This document shows, piece after piece, positions 22,231 to 28,918 of a stretch of 28,918 nucleotides of DNA. The notes below the pieces were generated by a model, which did not search any database, was not told the DNA's origin, and was given only the letters and a program-made list of their open reading frames with translations. Position 1 is the stretch's first letter, and each line of letters begins with the position of its first letter. This DNA is from Paraprevotella stercoravium (GTDB taxonomy: Bacteria > Bacteroidota > Bacteroidia > Bacteroidales > Bacteroidaceae). The translations under genes were made by a program, and so were the position numbers. The stretch lies in the NCBI GenBank assembly GCA_018883665.1, contig JAHLFU010000069.1:1-28918 (forward strand), given 5' to 3'.

Positions 22231-23337
22231 TTACCCTACATACTGTTTCTTCTGTAGCCTGCGGAAATTCCACAAACGAACGCCCGACCAAGAAAGATAG
22301 ACACCAGACAAGGCCCAAAGAAAAGTAAGTAATTGAGAAAACCATCCCATCCAAAGACCTTCGTGCACCAGAACGATACCGGAACGAACACTGCGCGCCC
22401 GTTGTGCCTCCCTAGGAAAAGGATTCAGCCCTCCGGAAGCCGACGACAGCAGATAGCGGTCTGTTACAGTAATTCCTGGAAAAGAGCTTAAAGAAATTAC
22501 CTCAACCACCGTTTCTTCAAAGTGTACCTTTTTTAAAGAAGAATGTTCCTGACGAACCAAAGGCCATGCCTGATCCCACAAATACCGGAAGTCTGTCGTG
22601 TCCGCCTCGGCCGACTTTATCTTGCGCTGACTGTAATCTGCTCCCCATAAAGCAAAGAAACCATCACGATATGCCGGAAATGACCAGGTAAGACCGGTAA
22701 GCGCCAAGGCGATTATCGGAACACCGCACCAGACTCCCATCAAAGTGTGGCGCTGATACTCAGGCGCATATCCTGCAGACAACCAACCGGGCCAGCGAAA
22801 GCGCAGACTCCAAGACTTACGACTTCGGGGGAACCACAGATAGAATCCGGAAAGAATGACCAGAACGCTCCAGCCCGTGAATATACCTACTACAATACGG
22901 CCGATGCAGGGCGCGTCACTCTCCCGGTTGAGCGTATCGCCCAGCCAGCGATGCAGTTTCCGCAACTGATAGAATCCTCCTGCATCATGATCAATCATAC
23001 CCAGTACTTTTCCCGATGAAGGATCTACAAACAGTTCAGCCTTACGCATACTGCTGATTTCATAAATCCAGGCTTCATCGGCTCGCCCTATCTGCAAGGC
23101 TCCCAAGGTCATTCCGTCAGGTAACTGACTTTCCACCTTCTCGGAGACAGTTCGAATGGAAACACGGTCTCCCGAATAAGGACGGGAAAGATAATAGAGT
23201 TCGGGATGAATCTGTCGAAGCAACTGAGGTTCAAAAGCCAGAAAAGCCCCGGTAATGCAGATCACAGCAAAAGGAATTGCAATCAGCATGCCCGACAACC
23301 GATGAAACCACCGTAACAAATATCGAAAACGCTTCAT
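22231..23337 (-). CDS. PepSY-associated transmembrane (PepSY_TM) protein
   Basis: A 368-residue inner-membrane protein of the PepSY_TM family. Typical start MKRFRYLLRWFHRLSGMLIAIPFAVICITGAFLAFEPQL with histidine in a first membrane segment; a periplasmic PepSY region with ELFVDPSSGKVLG; LRKLHRWLGD before a second membrane segment; and a C-terminal HEGLWMGW segment followed by a last helix. Conserved membrane histidines suggest haem or metal binding; such proteins often work in iron uptake or ferric reduction, but no TonB receptor is adjacent. The start at 23337 is preferred over the longer frame from 23418 because a 13-bp hairpin (23355-23409) lies between them and the extra residues do not fit the family. 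Probably co-transcribed with the GH2 gene upstream, though functionally unrelated. Confidence 0.85.
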   Translation of the reverse strand: MKRFRYLLRWFHRLSGMLIAIPFAVICITGAFLAFEPQLLRQIHPELYYLSRPYSGDRVSIRTVSEKVESQLPDGMTLGALQIGRADEAWIYEISSMRKAELFVDPSSGKVLGMIDHDAGGFYQLRKLHRWLGDTLNRESDAPCIGRIVVGIFTGWSVLVILSGFYLWFPRSRKSWSLRFRWPGWLSAGYAPEYQRHTLMGVWCGVPIIALALTGLTWSFPAYRDGFFALWGADYSQRKIKSAEADTTDFRYLWDQAWPLVRQEHSSLKKVHFEETVVEVISLSSFPGITVTDRYLLSSASGGLNPFPREAQRARSVRSGIVLVHEGLWMGWFSQLLTFLWALSGVYLSWSGVRLWNFRRLQKKQYVG

Positions 23338-23354
23338 AAAAGTGGACTTAAAAA

Positions 23355-23409
23355 GAAAAAGTTTTCCCGACATCACTTTGAGAAAAGGAATGCACAGGAA
23401 AACTTTTTC
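23355..23409 (-). terminator. Hairpin between the GH2 and PepSY genes
   Basis: GAAAAAGTTTTCC (23355-23367) and GGAAAACTTTTTC (23397-23409) are perfectly complementary around a 29-nt loop; on the minus strand the stem is followed by TTTT. It may end the GH2 transcript or control read-through into the PepSY gene. Confidence 0.55.
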
Positions 23410-23426
23410 ATGAGTCATCGTTTTTC

Positions 23427-25949
23427 TTATTTCTTCTCGCTACGAATAACGATTTCTGCTGTCTTCAATCCCTTGGAAGAAGCTTCCAGACGGATGGTTC
23501 CGGCCTTTTCTTCGGACTGGACAATGGCGGTCATCATTCCGGAGAACACCTTCATCTGAGGTTTCTGGAAGGACTCCAGACTGGTTGGATCACCATTGGC
23601 TCCCGCACGATAGGTACCGGCTCCCTTCACCTTAAAGGAAATCTGATTGTCGGCATTCGGACAGAGATTGCCATCCTTATCTACCACACTTACCGTAACA
23701 AAAGAAAGATCCTTGCCATCGGCTGTGATCGTATCGCGGTCGGCGCTCAGCACAATGCGGTATGGCTCACCGGCGGTGTGGATTTCCTTCTCGGCCACAG
23801 CCTTACCCTGCTCGTCGTAAGCAACCACCTTCAGTGTTCCGGGCTCGTATTTGGTGTCCATCCACATCAGACGGTAACGGCTCTGGCGCTTGAACTCTTT
23901 CTGCGACTTCTCATCCTTGCTGCCATCAATGGTCACGCTGGTATCCTTGGTGCGCTTGCCCTGACTCTTGCCATTGATGAAAAGCTCGGCAGACGGATAA
24001 TTGGTATAGACGAACACCGGAGTAACCTCGCCTTCACGGCCGTTCCACGTCCAGTGCGGCAACACATGCAGGGTTTCTTTCTCCTTGTTCCAATGACTGC
24101 GATAGAGATAGTAACGGTCTTTTGGAATACCAGCCAAATCGACAATACCAAACAGAGAAGAATGGCTTGGCCAATCAGAGTAATAAGGTGTAGGCTCACC
24201 CAAATAATCGAATCCGGTCCATACAAACTCTCCGATGCAGTATGGGTTGTCTTCGTGCTGCATGAAGTCGTCCTCCGGAAGGTTTGACCAAGAGCAGTGC
24301 TCCACATCGTAAGAAGAAGCCTGATGATCATCATACTTCATCATCGAGCGGCGCTCAACCGGGAATTTATAGACTCCGCGTGAACTCAATGTAGATGCCG
24401 TTTCGCTACCTAAAATGATCTGCTGCGGCAATTTGCCATAATTCTCCTGAAATTTGTGTGGACGGTAATTGAAGCCAGGCACATCCAATACGGCAGCCAT
24501 ATTATTGTTAACCACTGCATCGGGGGCATCCATACCCAATGTTACCGGACGGGTAGGATCTTCACGGTGACAGATATCCTGTAACTTGCGGGTAAACTTG
24601 GCACCCACATTTCCGTTCCACTGATCGGGCACTTCATTACCGATACACCACATCACCACGCTCGGATTGTTGCGGAAATGATGTACCAGATTCACCAGAT
24701 CCTTTTCCGCCCAATCCTTGAAATATTTGTGATATCCGTTCTGTACCTTGGCTGTCTGCCACTCATCGAATGACTCTAACATCAGCATCATACCCATCTC
24801 ATCGCAAATGCGTACCAGCTCGGTAGACGGCATATTGTGTGAAGTTCTGATGGCATTGCATCCCATATCCTTCATAATCCGGATCTGACGGCGAAGGGCA
24901 GCCTCGTTTGTTGCCGCTCCCAAAGGACCGAGGTCGTGATGATTGCAGACACCCTTGAACTTCAAAGGCTTGCCGTTCAGGAAAAATCCCTTGTCCGGAA
25001 CAATCTCCAACGTACGGATTCCAAACAGAGTTTCATATTCGTCCTTCAGTTCGCTACCTTCATAGATTTTGGATACGGCTGTGTAAAGCACCGGAGTTTC
25101 GGGCGACCACAACTGAGGATTGGCTACAACCAACTCCTGCTCAAAGGTGTTGGCACCGGCAAAAATACCGTCAGCACTGCCCTCGCGCTCATTAGTAGCA
25201 ACAACCTTGCCCGAAGCATCCTTTATTTCTGTAACGATCTTATAATCGTTTAATTTCTTGTCTTTTGGAAACTCCAATTTGGTTTTCAGAAGAATCTTGG
25301 CATGGTCATCCTGCACCACTGGAGTGGTGAGCTGTGTGCCCCAAACCGGAACATGCACATCATCGGTAACAATCAGACGAACATTGCGATAAAGTCCGGC
25401 ACCGGGATACCAACGAGAAGATTCTGTCTCGTTTTCCAGACGTACAGCCAGCACATTGGTTTCTCCCTGCTTCAGAAAATCCGTAGCATCAACCATAAAA
25501 GCGTTGTATCCATTAGGCCAATATGCCGCTTCCTTTCCGTTGATGAATACACGGGCATGGCTCATGGCACCGTCAAACAGCAGCACACACTTCTTTCCCT
25601 TGGTGTACTCGGGCACTTTCAGATCCAGACGATACCAGCCGGTACCCACGAAAGGCAACCCTCCGGTTCTTCCGGCATGTTCCATGGCTTCCTTCTGACC
25701 ATCCTGCTTGATGGCCGTGTTCTGCTTGTCATTATCGATACTGAATGGCCCGTAAATAGCCCAGTCGTGAGGTATCGTCACTTTCTGCCATCCCTTGTCA
25801 TTAAAATCAACGTCTGAAAAAGCGGTACTGTCCTCGCGAGTAAATGTCCATCCCTTTTCCAACAAACGCTCTGTACGTGTCTGAGCATTCAGACTCATAG
25901 CCCATGCCAACGAAAAGAGCATGACCCCTCTCATTTTGTTTCCAATCAT
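23427..25949 (-). CDS. GH2 beta-galactosidase, secreted
   Basis: An 840-residue glycoside hydrolase family 2 enzyme with a signal peptide (…AMSLNAQ, residues 1-23). Order: sugar-binding jelly-roll domain (about 25-200, with IPHDWAIYGPF and RWYPGAGLYRNVRL), immunoglobulin-like domain (200-310), TIM barrel (320-600) with acid/base E439 in WCIGNEVPD and nucleophile E516 in ILGSETAS, 77 residues apart as in LacZ-type enzymes, then IGEFVWTGFDYLGEPTPYY (572-590). The C-terminal region (600-840) contains DUF4982-like and Ig-like domains. Most likely a beta-galactosidase on host or plant glycans in the periplasm or at the surface; related GH2 specificities cannot be excluded. It has an ideal promoter (26082-26112) and a leader of about 125 nt. 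No SusC/SusD genes nearby. Confidence 0.9.
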   Translation of the reverse strand: MIGNKMRGVMLFSLAWAMSLNAQTRTERLLEKGWTFTREDSTAFSDVDFNDKGWQKVTIPHDWAIYGPFSIDNDKQNTAIKQDGQKEAMEHAGRTGGLPFVGTGWYRLDLKVPEYTKGKKCVLLFDGAMSHARVFINGKEAAYWPNGYNAFMVDATDFLKQGETNVLAVRLENETESSRWYPGAGLYRNVRLIVTDDVHVPVWGTQLTTPVVQDDHAKILLKTKLEFPKDKKLNDYKIVTEIKDASGKVVATNEREGSADGIFAGANTFEQELVVANPQLWSPETPVLYTAVSKIYEGSELKDEYETLFGIRTLEIVPDKGFFLNGKPLKFKGVCNHHDLGPLGAATNEAALRRQIRIMKDMGCNAIRTSHNMPSTELVRICDEMGMMLMLESFDEWQTAKVQNGYHKYFKDWAEKDLVNLVHHFRNNPSVVMWCIGNEVPDQWNGNVGAKFTRKLQDICHREDPTRPVTLGMDAPDAVVNNNMAAVLDVPGFNYRPHKFQENYGKLPQQIILGSETASTLSSRGVYKFPVERRSMMKYDDHQASSYDVEHCSWSNLPEDDFMQHEDNPYCIGEFVWTGFDYLGEPTPYYSDWPSHSSLFGIVDLAGIPKDRYYLYRSHWNKEKETLHVLPHWTWNGREGEVTPVFVYTNYPSAELFINGKSQGKRTKDTSVTIDGSKDEKSQKEFKRQSRYRLMWMDTKYEPGTLKVVAYDEQGKAVAEKEIHTAGEPYRIVLSADRDTITADGKDLSFVTVSVVDKDGNLCPNADNQISFKVKGAGTYRAGANGDPTSLESFQKPQMKVFSGMMTAIVQSEEKAGTIRLEASSKGLKTAEIVIRSEKK

Positions 25950-26081
25950 TGTATTCGGTTTTCTGTTTTTGTTTTAAGTAAAGAATCTGGTAGTGATTCT
26001 GCTATTTAATATAATATTAGTTTTCTCACAAATAAAAAACAAAGAAAATAAAAAAACTCAAATATTCGATCAGGATAAAGT

Positions 26082-26112
26082 CAAAAATATTTTTTTTCTT
26101 ATCCTTTAACAA
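26082..26112 (-). promoter_or_regulatory. Promoter of the GH2 gene
   Basis: On the minus strand TTG (26110-26112) and TATTTTTG (26082-26089) are separated by exactly 20 nt. Confidence 0.65.
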
Positions 26113-26301
26113 TTTCAGTCACAGTTACAGTCACAACAGAATCTGATTTCAACGTTTTATCATAGGGAGAAACAATTGTAGACAAAAGCTTTTATCGAAG
26201 AATCAAAACATAGCTGTATTGTTCAGGAGATAGTATTTCAAGAAAAAATCACGTTTAGTATCCCGACACATTCATCCGATGCGATGCATCTATAATACCA
26301 A

Positions 26302-26376
26302 AATAAGGTACAGATTCCTTTCTGATAGAGTTTTAATCATTCTATAACTCATACAAAAAGGAATTTATACCTTATT
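26302..26376 (-). repeat. Imperfect 20-bp inverted repeat downstream of the acyl-CoA ligase
   Basis: Arms 26302-26321 and 26357-26376 match at 18 of 20 positions around a 35-nt loop. It lies 29 nt after the ligase stop codon and may be a terminator or a small non-autonomous element; no clear T-run follows. Confidence 0.55.
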
Positions 26377-26404
26377 ACAAATGTTATTCCCTCAAAAGAA
26401 TAAT

Positions 26405-28060
26405 TTATTTTTCGTCGCTTTTCCGGATTTCCACACGACGGATTTTTCCGCTGATGGTTTTCGGAAGAGCATCCACAAACTCTATTACACGCGGATATTT
26501 ATAAGGAGCGGTTTCCTGCTTCACATGATTCTGCAATTCCTTGATCAGTTCTTCGCCGGCTTTCTCCTTATATGCAGCGGTCAATACCACCGTTGCCTTT
26601 ACCACCTGACCTCTGATTTCATCAGGAACTCCGGTAATGGCACATTCCAATACAGCCGGATGTGTCATCAGTGCGCTCTCAACTTCGAAAGGACCGATAC
26701 GATATCCGGAACTCTTGATTACATCATCAATACGACCTATGAACCAGAAATATCCGTCTTCATCATACCAAGCCACATCTCCAGTATAATAAATACCATC
26801 ATGCCATACAGAACGAGTCAGTTCCGGATTACGATAATATTCCTTGAACAGTCCCAATGGTTTTCCTTTATCTGTATAGATTACGATTTGTCCCTGTTCA
26901 TTGGGTCCGGCTTCAGTACCATCTTCCTTCAACAAACCTACATGATACTGCGGATTCGGCATACCCATAGAACCCGGTTTCGGCTTCATCCAGGGGAATG
27001 TGGCAATAGAAAGGGCTGTTTCTGTCTGTCCGAAACCTTCCATCAGTTTAATGCCGGTCTGCTCATAGAACTTCTCATACACCACCGGATTCAAGGCTTC
27101 TCCCGCAATCGTACAATACTTCAATGATGACAGATCAAATCTCGTCAGATCTTCGCGAATCAAAAAGCGGAATACAGTAGGAGGGGCACACAAAGAAGTA
27201 ATCTTATAGTCCTGAATCATTTGCAGAATGTCCGCCGGAACAAACTTCTCGTGATCATAGACAAACACGGTAGCACCGGCAATCCATTGACCGTAAAGTT
27301 TTCCCCACACTGCCTTTCCCCAACCGGTATCAGCCACGGTCAAATGCAAACTGTGTTCATTCAGGTTATGCCAGAAACAGCCTGTTGCAATATGACCCAA
27401 CGGATAAGTAAAGTCATGGGCCACCATTTTCGGCTCACCGGATGTTCCTGAAGTAAAATACATCAGCGAAATATCATCGTTTGTATTCGGATGCAATGGC
27501 TTCTCAAATTCCGGAGCATCCTCCAGTCCTTTATAGAAATCTTCGAAACCTTCCGGAACCTTCGGACCGACAGATATCACGGTTTCTACGGGTGGAGAAT
27601 CAGCAAGCGACTCGCGTACATGATTCAAAATATTATCCTCTCCGGCACAAACAATCATCTTGATTTCAGCGGCTCTATTACGGTAAACGATATCATGCTT
27701 GGTCAGCAAATGGGTCGCCGGGATTGTTATAGCGCCAATCTTATGCAAAGCTATAATAGAAAACCAGAATTCATAGCGACGCTTCAACATCAACATCACG
27801 CGATCTCCTTTACGAATGCCCAAAGACAAAAAATAAGCTGCAGTACGATCGGTATACTTTTTCATCTCAGCAAAGGTAAACTTACGTACACGTCCGTAAT
27901 CGTTTGTCCAACATAAAGCAATCTTACCCGGAGCTTCCTTAGCCCACTCATCCACTACATCATATCCAAAATTAAAATTCTCAGGAACTCTAATCTTGAA
28001 ATTCTTCACGAAATCCTCTTGAGAAGTAAATTTCGTTTTGCTCAAAAAACGTTCTATCAT
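26405..28060 (-). CDS. Acyl-CoA synthetase (AMP-forming; acetyl/medium-chain type)
   Basis: A 551-residue adenylate-forming ligase that activates a carboxylic acid with ATP and joins it to coenzyme A. Core motifs: phosphate loop TSGTSGEPK (203-211), GFGQTETA, YTGDVAWYDEDGYFWFIGRIDDVIKSSGYRIGP (hinge and ATP-binding), and the catalytic lysine K539 in LPKTISGKIRR. Overall it resembles the medium-chain acyl-CoA synthetase (ACSM-like) group more than the longer classic acetyl-CoA synthetase (about 650 residues); the exact acid cannot be read off. Monocistronic, with its own promoter box at 28169-28176. Confidence 0.9.
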   Translation of the reverse strand: MIERFLSKTKFTSQEDFVKNFKIRVPENFNFGYDVVDEWAKEAPGKIALCWTNDYGRVRKFTFAEMKKYTDRTAAYFLSLGIRKGDRVMLMLKRRYEFWFSIIALHKIGAITIPATHLLTKHDIVYRNRAAEIKMIVCAGEDNILNHVRESLADSPPVETVISVGPKVPEGFEDFYKGLEDAPEFEKPLHPNTNDDISLMYFTSGTSGEPKMVAHDFTYPLGHIATGCFWHNLNEHSLHLTVADTGWGKAVWGKLYGQWIAGATVFVYDHEKFVPADILQMIQDYKITSLCAPPTVFRFLIREDLTRFDLSSLKYCTIAGEALNPVVYEKFYEQTGIKLMEGFGQTETALSIATFPWMKPKPGSMGMPNPQYHVGLLKEDGTEAGPNEQGQIVIYTDKGKPLGLFKEYYRNPELTRSVWHDGIYYTGDVAWYDEDGYFWFIGRIDDVIKSSGYRIGPFEVESALMTHPAVLECAITGVPDEIRGQVVKATVVLTAAYKEKAGEELIKELQNHVKQETAPYKYPRVIEFVDALPKTISGKIRRVEIRKSDEK

Positions 28061-28354
28061 CTGTTTCTATTATTTCCTTTTGTTCTCTCCTTATTGAATC
28101 CGATCATCTAAAGCAGTTAAGCCAAAATGTAGAATCTTCATGCAATAACGAGATTATCAAATTTCAAACAAAGATACACCTTTTATTTGAGGTAACGGCA
28201 AAAAGAAGTTGAAAAAGAAACAATTTGTATACACTTTCGTATTTCCACCTTTTTATAGTTCAAAATATAACAGAAAGATAAATATCGAAGATATCCATAA
28301 GATGCAAATATTGCGAACAAAAAAGGCAACAGAAGACTAGAAGAGATAAAAAAA
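28061..28354. other. Intergenic region upstream of the acyl-CoA ligase
   Basis: About 295 bp between the ligase start and the rRNA operon terminator. It holds the ligase promoter box (28169-28176) and nothing else that I recognise. Confidence 0.5.
28169..28176 (-). promoter_or_regulatory. Promoter box for the acyl-CoA ligase
   Basis: TATCTTTG on the minus strand, 108 nt upstream of the start codon; a TTG box lies 22 nt further upstream (28199-28201). Confidence 0.5.
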
Positions 28355-28388
28355 GAATCCCTCCGGAGATTGCTCTCTGAAGGGATTC
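28347..28388 (-). terminator. Terminator of the rRNA operon
   Basis: On the minus strand GAATCCCT (28381-28388) pairs with AGGGATTC (28355-28362), followed by a run of seven or more T (28347-28354). It directly follows the 5S rRNA. Confidence 0.85.
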
Positions 28389-28396
28389 ATCTGTAA

Positions 28397-28507
<111 letters not shown>

Positions 28508-28616
28508 ATATCGTTTTATTATAACACTTTCGTTTGTGTGTCATAATTACATATCGGAAAAAAACATAAGCTTCTCTCATTTCACTGAGAACAACTCAAA
28601 GTATATCTCATCGCGG

Positions 28617-28918
<302 letters not shown>

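Larger units (their letters stand above)
25950..26404. other. Intergenic region with GH2 promoter and inverted repeat
   Basis: About 455 bp without a gene. It holds the GH2 leader (25950 to about 26075), its promoter (26082-26112) and an imperfect inverted repeat (26302-26376) close to the end of the acyl-CoA ligase gene. Nothing else was recognised. Confidence 0.6.

Overview
The window looks like chromosomal DNA of a gut Bacteroidales (Bacteroides/Phocaeicola type). Three things point there: many genes are preceded by the Bacteroides promoter pattern (a TTG box about 20 nt upstream of TAnnTTTG) with few classical Shine-Dalgarno sites; the gene families are typical of the group (type III glutamine synthetase, GH110 and GH2 glycosidases, a monomeric FeFe-hydrogenase); and the minus-strand 5S and 23S sequences look Bacteroidales-like. 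The species is not determined.

Positions 1-3540 form an AT-rich accessory block on the minus strand. It holds the 5' end of an Rpn-type PD-(D/E)XK 'transposase', a membrane-anchored NERD protein, and an 8-nt-overlapping pair of PD-(D/E)XK nucleases (PGN_0703-like and PDDEXK_4-like). A decayed coding stretch lies just upstream of the pair. This is the best candidate here for an uncharacterised, possibly defence-related, system. Positions 3541-4243 are intergenic and carry a long nested inverted repeat.

Positions 4244-11568 run mostly on the plus strand: a GYF-dispanin membrane protein, a DUF2148 ferredoxin-like protein, the agmatine-to-putrescine genes aguA-aguB, type III glutamine synthetase, and a POT peptide transporter. 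Together they suggest nitrogen and polyamine metabolism. Next come a shortened, probably chimeric TolC-type gene on the minus strand, a divergent AraC regulator, and a tRNA-Gly(TCC).

Positions 13819-21095 hold a GH110 alpha-galactosidase and then a complete hydrogen module. The minus-strand maturase operon is hydE-hydG-hydF, diverging from the plus-strand hydrogenase hydA, whose H-cluster loops L1 and L2 are non-canonical. Beyond lie a DUF308/HdeD membrane protein, a PepSY membrane protein downstream of a secreted GH2 beta-galactosidase, and an acyl-CoA synthetase. The window ends in the 3' end of an rRNA operon (23S and 5S, minus strand). No CRISPR array, intact insertion sequence or SusC/SusD pair was seen.
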